From the NCBI GenBank assembly GCA_023091735.1, contig JALKBU010000653.1, positions 1 to 29,041 on the forward strand: a stretch of DNA of 29,041 nucleotides, read 5' to 3'. Source of the DNA: Trichomonas tenax. Lineage: Eukaryota > Parabasalia > Trichomonadida > Trichomonadidae. The notes beneath the pieces are model-generated. The model ran no database searches and was not told the DNA's origin. It saw only the letters and a program-made list of their open reading frames with translations. Positions 1 to 8,585 of this stretch are shown one piece after another. A program made the position numbers and the translations under genes. Within the stretch, counting starts at the first letter, position 1. Each line of letters opens with the position of its first letter.

Positions 1-240
1 CAGGAACGTTCAAAGACATCATACAGGATCTCTACATGAACACATCTACGCAGTTTGATGTCAATGGACACCGATCAGCCCACGTAGCATGGAAGCGAGG
101 AGTCATCCAAGGCTGTCCATTATCACCACTCCTATTCAACTGCGCTCTCGATGGACTTCTATACACACTCGAGAGAAGAAGCTTAGTATGTGGCATCGAA
201 GTACAGCTCAACAATGACGATCCACAATACATCTTTGCTA
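1..240 (+). pseudogene. Non-LTR retrotransposon reverse transcriptase fragment
   Basis: The reading frame is open from the left edge (first codon at base 3). It contains the RT motif with core RRGV-like KRGVIQGCPLSPLLFN (about bases 93-140), preceded by a hydrophobic strand and VNG turn typical of the fingers/palm of R2/CRE- or L1-like elements. After LNNDDPQYIFA, near base 237, the similarity stops just where the catalytic YADD would be expected, and the frame runs on into AT-rich sequence. The GC content of this stretch is clearly higher than what follows. It is a 3'-truncated element whose 5' part lies outside the window. An active copy is excluded because the catalytic Asp pair is missing. 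The family is clear; the clade is inferred. Confidence 0.85.
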
Positions 241-664
241 TTTTAAGACCAATACGAATAAATCATTCAATAAATCTTCCTTCCATCCTAGATCTTCTTA
301 AAAATCTTCCCTTATCAATATTTACTAAATTTCATGAAGTTTTTCGGATCTTCCAAGGTCTCAAAAATCTTCCAAAAATTGAACAGGGAAAAAGTAACTC
401 TGTTTGAAAATATAGCCGACTATCCAAACATTGTTTATAGCATCACAGTCATTATTAGGTTGTAATGGATTAATTAAACATGTGTTTTTGATGGGTAAAA
501 TCATGAGATTTTCAGCAATTTACAAAAAATGTACAAAAAATAATAGTTGCTCGGAAGAAGAATTTTTAGACATTTTTGCATTTTTCTAAGGTTCTTCCAA
601 AACAACACCTTTAATTGCATGAAATAGCTCGTGATTTTAGACCAAAATCCAATCAAACAAATTT
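241..664. other. AT-rich gap with short AATCTTCC-type repeats
   Basis: No supportable gene. The first half, next to the RT breakpoint, repeats short words such as AAATCTTCC and GATCTTCC five or six times between about 265 and 375. The second half is the 5' flank of the Myb gene, and I see no convincing initiator in it. Confidence 0.5.
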
Positions 665-1219
665 ATGTCAAAAATGGAGAATGAAGAAATTCAACCTAAT
701 GGGGACCAGAAGAAGCGAAAAATCAAAAATGCTTTTACAGAAGAAGAGGATGCAAAACTGATCTCCCTTGTTAACGATTACGGAACTAACGATTGGCACA
801 CAGTTGTCCGTTTTATGCCCGGAAGGACAACGAGACAGTGCCGTGAAAGATATAAACTTTATCTATCACCGGATATTAAGAGCGGTCCATGGACTGCTGA
901 AGAAGACAATTTACTTCACGAATTATTTGCAAAATATGGGCCAAAATGGGCTATGTTTTCACCTTATTTGAATAATCGAACACCGATAAACATCAAAAAT
1001 AGATACAAACAAATAATTAGACACGTTGTAAGACAAAATCGAAAAGGATATAAAGCAGAGATTACGGATCCGTTGGTCATAGGCCACAATAACTTTATTG
1101 AAAAGTACCGGGAAGAGTATATGCAGCGTATCGCCGGACTTAACGTTCCTGGAACTCAAGATCCAAATATTCAAAATCAAAATTTTCCACCACTACTTCC
1201 AACTCCACAACCAGAGTAA
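665..1219 (+). CDS. R2R3 Myb-type DNA-binding transcription factor
   Basis: A 184-residue protein with two Myb repeats. Repeat 1 is about residues 23-68 (FTEEEDAKLISLV to RQCRERYKLYL) and repeat 2 about 72-120 (GPWTAEEDNLLHELF to NIKNRYKQIIR). The regularly spaced aromatic residues and the basic recognition helices, RQCRERY and INIKNRY, are intact. The C-terminus is short and rich in Pro, Gln and Asn. Size and layout match the large trichomonad Myb family, whose members bind short AACG/TATCG-type elements in promoters. Start: ATG at 665; a second in-frame ATG three codons later is equally possible. No frameshift is seen. The nuclear role is inferred from the family; target genes cannot be told from the sequence. 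Confidence 0.95.
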   Translation: MSKMENEEIQPNGDQKKRKIKNAFTEEEDAKLISLVNDYGTNDWHTVVRFMPGRTTRQCRERYKLYLSPDIKSGPWTAEEDNLLHELFAKYGPKWAMFSPYLNNRTPINIKNRYKQIIRHVVRQNRKGYKAEITDPLVIGHNNFIEKYREEYMQRIAGLNVPGTQDPNIQNQNFPPLLPTPQPE

Positions 1220-1574
1220 TTTACAGCAGGAATTCATCTTTTTTTGTTCGATATTTATTTTAGATTCTACATTGTATTTCAAAAATTCTAATGCTTTCAT
1301 GTGCTTGAGCATACCAATAGACTGATGTTGATTTATTATTAGTTTATTTTTATCCCCCTGCAATTTACAAAAATACCCTGTGATTCAAAAATTGTCACTT
1401 TTGAGGTATCTCGCATCCAAAGGGACTCTAACTCCCCACTTTCACCACTCCACACCTCATAATTTTATTGCATATATTAAATCTCTATCATGTGTTCATG
1501 TTATATACCTTCATATGAACCACTTTTGACTAAATAAAATATATTTGAAAAATTAAATACAAACATTTATTAAT
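1220..1574. other. Intergenic gap between convergent genes
   Basis: A 3' flank shared by the Myb gene and the minus-strand gene that ends at 1575. AT-rich, with no recognisable gene, repeat or RNA. Confidence 0.5.
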
Positions 1575-2587
1575 CTATTGTTCTTTCACTTGCTTGATTA
1601 GGTCAGGTATGTGATATTTCTTCGTTGCATTCTGCTCAATAGCAGAATCATTTGGAAGAGAGATCAAATCAACTTGGAACGGAAGCCAGTCAGGAACAGG
1701 ACATGTCAATGATGATATCTGCTTATTGTGTCTTTTACGATTGTGTTTTGAAGACTTCGGTGAGAACTCATTCTGTTGAGTTTGATCAAAAGTGATATCA
1801 TCAACGCATGTAACAAGTGGATGTGTTTTTTCCACTGCTAGTGGAGTTATCGGAGACGAAGATGGTGTTAACCCTTGTGTAATTAGTTCTAAAGCAGATT
1901 TTGTTGAATCGCTTATTGGATTTTTGCTTAATTCATTCTTATTCTGAATCATCTGGTTGAAGTCATCCAAGTTTGGTATTGATCTTTCAGTAATCGAATT
2001 ATGTTTTGAATGATGAGAATGATTTTTTGATCCAATCATTCTGTTGTCACTGTGGGACCTGCTCAGAGAAGCGAAACCTTTTACTTCAACATATCTTCTC
2101 TGACAATGAAAACGAGAAAATTGAGTTTTCAATAATTTGGAATCTGATCGTGTACGTGCAAACAATGATTTGTGGTTAGGTTTCGGAGTCATTGAACTGC
2201 TTTTAGATGCAAAATCTTTGAGATCTAAATCGGTCTTTTGTGATTGCGATCTTCTTCTTGGTTTTATACGTATTTTCTTAGATTTCCGCTGATTGTCTGG
2301 CGATTTATCAGTATGTATTGCATGTTTATAAGTCTTTCTTCGATGTTTTGAATGTTTATTTTTCGTTGCATTAAGTTGATTCATATTTAGGAGCATTGGT
2401 ACAGGTTCTATGAAGTTTTGTGCTGTTGTCGATGCTTGTTTCTGCTTTCACGTTTAAAACGCTTTTTGAGATCATGCAAATCGGAAATCATAAGGAATCC
2501 ATCCTCAATGAAGATAGTGGAGGTTTGATCCGTCGAGCCGTCCTGCATCAAATAGCCCTTGTTATATAATTCTGTTGGTAAAGTCAT
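1575..2587 (-). pseudogene. Unknown basic, Ser/Lys/His-rich protein, one frameshift
   Basis: Two overlapping minus-strand frames read as one gene. The first begins at ATG 2587 (MTLPTELYNKGYLMQDG) and runs 59 codons, including a segment with FIEDGFLMISDLHDLKKRF, to a TAG at 2410-2408. The second frame is open from about 2447, has no good ATG of its own before 2396, and continues 273 codons to 1575. The frames meet near 2415-2447. One lost A in the CACAAAAC run near 2420 would join them. The joined protein is about 337 residues, very basic, with many KH, RR and SK clusters and probably disordered, ending IPDLIKQVKEQ. I do not recognise the family. No trichomonad intron consensus is seen at the junction, so this is either a real frameshift mutation or a sequence error. 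Confidence 0.5.
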
Positions 2588-3001
2588 GAAAAAATAATTC
2601 TTATGTATCAGTCACTTTTTCCCAACACACCACAAAAATTTCCAAACGTTTCTTTACATGTGATAGTTTAATGCAATCAGCTGAGTCTAACGCAATAACA
2701 GCTGTCATCATTTGACAACAATGGTGATTTCATCAGCAAATTAATCATGAGTAGTCACCACGAAGGATAATCCTATGCACAGCATGACACTATGTGAAAC
2801 AATCCTTGAATTACCAATAAAAATATTTGATCAAAAATATATTTTCATCAAAACAATCAGTAAGCAACAAAAACAAACACCTATATATAGGGAATGACAA
2901 CGGCAATTTGTTGATACCAAGATAATATTTTTGAGATAAAATTTGAAGAACCAACAATGATGTGTTTGATAATATAATATACTTTCATCATTCATGTCTT
3001 T
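2588..3001. other. Gap between two minus-strand genes
   Basis: Probable promoter side of the gene at 1575-2587 and downstream side of the peptidase pseudogene. AT-rich. I see no gene, RNA or clear repeat. Confidence 0.4.
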
Positions 3002-4147
3002 TCAAAGTTCCTTTTGCTTCATTTTCAAATCATATTCACCTTCTAAGAAAAGTGCTTCAACATTAACCCCTGATATATCATTAAGCCTTTCCATCCACAC
3101 GTTAAACGCTTCCGTTGGTGATTCAATGTTTGGTTTATTTTCGATTAAATCTCTCATTAAAATTCGAAAGGGTTCCCATCCAATTGTATCCTTCACACGC
3201 AAAATGCAATACAGAAGTCCATCATGATGATACATTCCGACTTTGATTGATCCTTCATAAGCACGCTTGTAAAATCCATCTTGCAAACCACGTCCATAAG
3301 TTAGTTCGCCATCGAAGTAAATTTTGAGATTTGCGTTCTCTGCATAGCAAAGACCAAAGTTGGCCATCATCTCGCAGTTTATTTGAGTAAGGACTGACTG
3401 ATCGTAAGTATGACCGATTTCATGAATCGTTCCAAAATTAGCACAAAAATTATCTTCATTCTCAGTTAAAAAGTACCCTAACATGCACTGTTCGTTCCAT
3501 ATTATAGGATTTCCTGCCAATGCATAAGCTCCAATTCCAATTCTTGTTTCAACGCATAAAGTTTCTCCATTATATGGGCTTGTGCCGTAAAGTTCACGCA
3601 TTTGATTGTAAGCTGTGTTATTTTGTTCTAGCCACCATTCAACGCGATCAAGATCATTTTTTTCGAGATTTTCGAGTTTTGTCTCAAACCTAGGTACCTA
3701 AAATTACTGCCGAAAAATCTTCTTCTAAACGAAAATTAGTAAAAGTAATTTTGCTTCAGAACACCAAAAACCAAGTCTGCACGATAATCTAATCTTTCCA
3801 TCAGATTCTGTACGGAAGGATACCATTAAGTCTCCTTCAAACGAGCCACGCCCATTATCAAATTCGTCAGAATGGTTCCAATCGCCTAAAACGGAAATAT
3901 TTCCACCACAATCGTTTTGCACAACTATATCTTCACCAATAACATGTACTGTTGCTTTATATCTCGTGTGCGGAGTTAATTGAAAATCTTTATAGAACCT
4001 GCTGTCATCTAATTCGTAGAAATTAATCATCAACTTGTCATTGCTTTTTGAATGGAATCCGATTCTTTAACCTCTGTAATGAGATTCATATTCCCAACCT
4101 TCAAAAGCACATTTTAAATTTTGAAACTTTACTCGGCAAAATTTTCT
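3002..4147 (-). pseudogene. M60-like zinc metallopeptidase, decayed
   Basis: The 3' part (3601-3002) carries the M60/gluzincin motif HEIGH, followed by NCEMMANFG, which supplies the downstream Glu; preceding GTI and following TYDQ also fit. M60-like peptidases act at or outside the cell surface and are linked to mucin or glycan-rich substrates in host-associated microbes. The 5' part (4147-3725) reads as a beta-sandwich, probably carbohydrate-binding, with INFYELDDSRFYKDF and RLGFW. Damage: an in-frame TAA at 4069-4067, with matching coding sequence on both sides (EGWEYESHYRG before, RIGFHSKSND after); a frameshift near 3755, after which TFTNFRLEEDF continues in another frame; and a further frameshift with stops near 3690-3705 before the LENLEKNDLDRVEWW segment. 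The far N-terminus is missing. The copy is non-functional as read. Confidence 0.85.
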
Positions 4148-4262
4148 TTACGCGACAAAAATACTTTACAAATCAAAAATTTATTTTATGTGTCATGAAT
4201 TTATAAAAAATACAAGTCAAAAATAATTTTACATGTCATAAATCATCTTTACGTGACAAAGA
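4141..4262. promoter_or_regulatory. Cluster of TTTAC-N2-GTCA-like motifs
   Basis: Six related words lie in about 120 bases: CTTTACGCGACAAA (4146-4159), CTTTACAAATCAAAA (from 4165), TTTTATGTGTCATGAA (from about 4185), TACAAGTCAAAA (4211-4222), TTTTACATGTCATAAA (4227-4242) and CTTTACGTGACAAA (4247-4260). The cluster sits between the 5' ends of two divergent genes, the M60 pseudogene and the first glycine-rich gene. A regulatory role is inferred; similar words recur 5' of other genes in the window. Confidence 0.4.
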
Positions 4263-4335
4263 GATATTAGTTCTGCGAAATAAGAGTTTTATATTTATAG
4301 AAGGATGATATCGAGATATAGCATAGGACGTATAG

Positions 4336-5392
4336 ATGTCGGCTACAGTAAAGTGTGAATCATTTAATGATGGAAAACATTAAATACTATAACAATTCGT
4401 ACATATTCGAATATCTATGTAATTCTACAACTTATTGCAAACCATATAAAGTTACTCTTACTAGTGGTCTCTATTTGATTGAGCTTTGGGGTGCTCAAGG
4501 TGATGCCCGTCAATTTAATGCCGATTCTACGAATCTACCAAATAAAGGTGGTAGTGGAGCTTATACACGCTGCAACTTGAGAGTACACAACAAGTTGGAT
4601 TTGTACATATACCTTGGAGCCAAAGGTGAAGATCAAATAAGTCTTCAAAAAGCTGTTGTAAGTAAAGGAGGATGGAATTTTGGTGGTGATGGTGTTGTAG
4701 ACTTAAAAGATGATTTATCACCAGAATCAGGTGCTACCGGCGGCGATGGTGTTGATATAAGATTAATTCCTGTTGATACAAAAACCACCGACAAAACGCT
4801 ACTGAACCAGTCCATCCTCAGCAGAATAATGTGTGCTGGAAGTGGAGGAGGTGCTGATTCGGATAATATCACAAATACAATTGTTTCAGAAGATCACTAT
4901 CCTGTCGGAATGCCTGGAGGAGCTCTTTCTAGTGATAGACAGTATAGGTATACCATTAGAGGAAGCCAAACACTTGGTGAACTCGGAATAGGAAAAGCAG
5001 GCTATTCTGGGGCAGATCATTCAGGAGATTCCACTGGTGGCGGTGGCTCTGGATACAGAGGCGGACACCACATAATTCCTGACCCAGAACCTGTCTATAT
5101 TACTCATTCTGGACCTGGAGGAAGTTCATTTATAAGTGGCCATAAACACTGCATTTCTCCATTGAGAGGAACTGAATTTCACCACTCAGGAATCAGTTTT
5201 TCAGATACGTTCATGATAAACGGTAGTCAATATATGATTCAACCAGATTTTCGCTAAAATTATGGTCATAGCAGTAATGGTGCTGCACGAATCACTATAT
5301 TGCATAGTTTTTGTTTTAGTTATACAGTGCTTTATAGTCATTGTCGTTTTATCATGTATCACGTTTTCATAATAACGGCAGAAAGCATTTAA
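4336..5392 (+). pseudogene. Glycine-rich ALK/LTK-type domain protein, copy 1 (broken)
   Basis: Closely matches the intact copy at 8586-9650 through its whole length. The true start is probably ATG 4336 (MSATVKCESFNDG). One base is lost near 4370, after which the frame ENIKYYNNSYIFEYLC continues. A TAA at 5255-5257 replaces the Tyr codon found in copy 3, after QPDFR; beyond it NYGHSSNGAARITIL continues in frame to 5392. Family features remain: VTLTSGLYLIELWGAQGD, LDLYIYLGAKGEDQ, GGWNFGGDG, RIMCAGSGGG and GPGGSSFISG. It heads the surface-protein cluster. The long middle frame (4355-5257) could be mistaken for a complete 300-residue gene, but both ends show damage relative to copy 3. Confidence 0.8.
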
Positions 5393-5549
5393 TAGCTATG
5401 CTTATACAGTAATCCTCATCTAGATGCTATAAAGCATCCAGATTTGTTTCAACTAAAAAATAAATTTATATATTTGAATAATTATAGGCAATATATAGTT
5501 TTGAGATTGAAAACATTTGTTTAAGGAGAAAATTAAGAGATTTGATAAT

Positions 5550-5555
5550 TCATTT
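5550..5555 (+). promoter_or_regulatory. Initiator-like TCATTT
   Basis: TCATTT fits the trichomonad initiator (TCA with +1 at the A, then Y and T/A). Its A lies at 5552, ten bases before the chosen ATG of the Pmp-like gene, a spacing normal for the very short 5' leaders of this group. It is a short motif in AT-rich DNA, so chance cannot be excluded. Confidence 0.5.
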
Positions 5556-5561
5556 TTATGA

Positions 5562-7298
5562 ATGTTGATTCTTTTATCTCTCAGATTAATTTCTTCGAAA
5601 ACATTTTATTGCGTAACAAACAATCAAACTGAATCCAGTGAATGCACGAAAGAAAGCCCATGTTCGGTTGAATACATAAATAATCATATTGCAGAAAATT
5701 CAGAAATTATTTTTACAACTTCAACGATAAGTAACAAAGAAACAGAAATGTTGTTTAATTCAATTGTAGCTAAAGACAAAGGATTGAAAATTATTGGAAA
5801 TAACATTACATTTAACTTGGATCCAATCCGAATTTTAGAAAAAATCAAAATAACACAAAATTTAATCATATCAGATTGCATAATAACAACATTCTTACCA
5901 CAACTAGAAGTATCTTCGGCAGATATTTCATTTTTGAATGTTCAATTTATTAATATCGATTTTAAACCAAATTTCATTATTGCAAATTACGGCGATATCA
6001 TTTTTGATCACGTTTACTTCAATAATTTACATTATTTCCAAATAATTGGATCAAATTCACATTTCCAAGCAAATTATACAGATTTTAACGACATATTTAT
6101 CAAAGATATCATTTTCAATCTTCAGAATTGCAAAGTTGACTTCAGTGATATCAAAATATCCAATAATTTCGTAAATTCTTTCTTTCACGCAGAAAGAACT
6201 TTAATCACATTAAATAACTGCGATATAACAGATTCACTACTTTTTGGTCCATTCAATATACTTGTAAACTCAACATTAGAAATATATAATAGCAAAATTT
6301 CAAGATTTGTTTCTGAATCAGAAATTGCTTTGTTTTCTCAACAAGATTCTATAATCCATATGTCTGGTGCCAAATTTAATTCAATATTTTCTCGATATAG
6401 CCAAAACAATGTTTTAATTTCAGAAATTAGATCAAAATTATTTGCAGAAAATTGCGCTTTTCATGATCTCGGTATTCAAATACTTTCCAGTTTAGATTCA
6501 GTATTCGAAGCAAAGAATATTGATGTTCAAAATTGCAATCCAATGATCCAAAACGAAATTCCATTTGCAATATTCCAATTTATAAATAACTCGAAAGCAA
6601 CAATTGATAACTCAGTATTCATATCTAACAGTAATGAGTATGGTGTTATGTCAGTCATTGAGTCAAGTTTAGAAGGAAAGAACTTAATATTTAGAGAAAA
6701 TGAAGCAATTTCCGGAACATGCATTGCAAATATCAATTCTGAAATAAATTTCAGAAACTCTACATTCAAATCAAATAACGCAAAAGAAAATGGAGGCGCT
6801 GTTATGATATATAAAGGTATAATGCAGCTTGATGATTCATTATTTAATGGAAACAAAGCAACTTTTGGTGGCGATATTCACGTCAAAGGAAACTCTATGT
6901 TAAACTTAACAAAGATCAGATCTTCACGTTCTCTAGCATCCAACATAGGTGACTCTATTTATGCTGAGGATAATTCTTCTGTGAACACAACTCATTGCCA
7001 ATTCAATTATGAAAATAGACAAAGAGCAATATATTGCGGTAAAAGCGTCAAATTTGAGTCATTTTCTGACAGAAGACCACTGTTGAGGCAAAACGCAACA
7101 AGGAACATTGTTTATGTAGAGAAAGAGGGAGAGAAAAATAACAGCGGCTATGCTTTGTATTTCATGGCATTCATCGCTTTTGTTATATCTTTAGTTTTCT
7201 TTTTGTACTTTTTAACTTTGCGATCGAATAGATATGGAAGAATAGAGAGAATTTTGCACAATATTGCATTAAGAAAGCCTAAAACTAATACATTGTAG
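5562..7298 (+). CDS. Pmp-like beta-helix surface protein with C-terminal membrane anchor
   Basis: A 578-residue type I membrane protein. The first ~14 residues (MLILLSLRLISSKTF) look like a signal peptide. The body (about 60-500) is a repeating short beta-strand pattern rich in Asn, Ile and Ser. Its C-terminal part has polymorphic-membrane-protein repeats, e.g. STFKSNNAKENGGAVMI and SLFNGNKATFGGDIHV (FxxN and GGA/GGD types). One transmembrane helix lies at about 533-553 (ALYFMAFIAFVISLVFFLYF), followed by a short basic tail ending KPKTNTL. Trichomonads have a family of such proteins, resembling chlamydial Pmps, thought to act at the cell surface, possibly in adhesion. Start: ATG 5562 gives the signal peptide, whereas ATG 5558 is in another frame that closes after about 20 codons. 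The frame is intact, unlike the glycine-rich copies on either side. Confidence 0.75.
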   Translation: MLILLSLRLISSKTFYCVTNNQTESSECTKESPCSVEYINNHIAENSEIIFTTSTISNKETEMLFNSIVAKDKGLKIIGNNITFNLDPIRILEKIKITQNLIISDCIITTFLPQLEVSSADISFLNVQFINIDFKPNFIIANYGDIIFDHVYFNNLHYFQIIGSNSHFQANYTDFNDIFIKDIIFNLQNCKVDFSDIKISNNFVNSFFHAERTLITLNNCDITDSLLFGPFNILVNSTLEIYNSKISRFVSESEIALFSQQDSIIHMSGAKFNSIFSRYSQNNVLISEIRSKLFAENCAFHDLGIQILSSLDSVFEAKNIDVQNCNPMIQNEIPFAIFQFINNSKATIDNSVFISNSNEYGVMSVIESSLEGKNLIFRENEAISGTCIANINSEINFRNSTFKSNNAKENGGAVMIYKGIMQLDDSLFNGNKATFGGDIHVKGNSMLNLTKIRSSRSLASNIGDSIYAEDNSSVNTTHCQFNYENRQRAIYCGKSVKFESFSDRRPLLRQNATRNIVYVEKEGEKNNSGYALYFMAFIAFVISLVFFLYFLTLRSNRYGRIERILHNIALRKPKTNTL

Positions 7299-7405
7299 TG
7301 TTATGAATAAATGTTAACTTTTCAAATCAATACAACGTTGTTTTTTATCCACATTTTTTAAGAATGAAAATATTCTTTAATCGAAAGAATTTGATCTAAA
7401 AGTAT

Positions 7406-8477
7406 ATGAATAACTGTTAGATTTAGGTTCAGTTCTTTTGAAGGAGGTGAAAAAGATATCAAATTAGTTAATAACTCCTTTATACTAATTTATCCCTGCA
7501 ATTCAACTTTATATTGCATGCCATATGAAGTTACACTGTCTCACGGAGTCTATTTAATTGAACTTTGGGATGCGCAAGGTGATGCCCGTGAAGTTAATGG
7601 AAAACCTGATTATCTCTCAAATAAAGGATGACGTGGCGCTTATGTCTGTGGAACGTTGAGAGTGTGGGCGAAGTTAGTTCTATATTTCTACCTTGGAGCC
7701 AAAGGTAAAGATCAAACAAGTAATGAGCCAAATTTCACAAGCTATGGAGGTTGGAACTTTGGTGGAAATGGAGGAGTTGATACGCATGATGTAAATAGGC
7801 CAGAATCAGGAGCAGGCGGAGGGGGTCGAGTTGATATTCGATTAATTCCTGTTGACACTATGACAACAGACCAGACACTGCTCAACTCATCCATTCTCAG
7901 CCAAATTATGTGTGCTGGGAGTGGAGGAGGAGCTTTATCACATAATTCTACATATTTAGATCGAACAACGAATTATGCCGGTATTGGAGATCCAGGAGCT
8001 GCCATAGACATCACAAGCGTGTATAGACACATTATTGGTGGTAGTCAAACCCAAGGAGGGCTCGGAAAAGGCGATGATGGTTAGTCGTATAATTATGATA
8101 CTGGATGTGCCACTGGAGGCGCTGGAATGGGATATAGATGTGGCTACCACATTCTCAAGTCCCCTTCGCAGGTAAAGCTCTTTCATGGAGGTCCAGCAGG
8201 AAGTTCTTACATCAGTGGACATGAAGGATGTATTTCACCATTTGGTGGTAAGATACATCACTCGGGAGTCTATTTTACAGACACATTCATGGCCACCGGA
8301 GCTGAAGAGATGCCACAGCCATACTTTGATCGCGCAGTAGGCCACAGTGGTAATGGATCTGCTCGAATTACAGTGTTGAGTTTGTTTTGTTATACGCAAC
8401 CAATAAGATATCAAAAGCATCATATGGTCCTTCTTATTTACATATTCTTAATCATATCTGATGATAATACATCGTGA
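7406..8477 (+). pseudogene. Glycine-rich ALK/LTK-type domain protein, copy 2 (broken)
   Basis: Full-length homology to the intact copy 3. The coding frame can be followed from about 7410 (TVRFRFSSFEGGEKDIK) but the nearest ATG (7406) is in a different frame, so the start is lost. Two in-frame stops break it: TGA at 7629-7631, where copy 3 has NKGGPGAYT, and TAG at 8082-8084, replacing Tyr of the GGYSY segment. Between and after the stops the frame is unshifted to 8477. Conserved parts: VTLSHGVYLIELW, VLYFYLGAKGKDQTS, GGWNFGGNGG, QIMCAGSGGG, GPAGSSYISGHEGC and GSARITVL. The two fragments after the first stop (7656-8084 and 8127-8477) are pieces of this one gene, not separate genes. Confidence 0.85.
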
Positions 8478-8585
8478 AAAAAATTATTTTGTCAAATAAG
8501 CTTAAATCTTGATATATAACTTTAAAAAAATTGCAATTTTTCAGAATGCGTTGTTTCCGAACAACTGGTTTAATACAAAACATGA

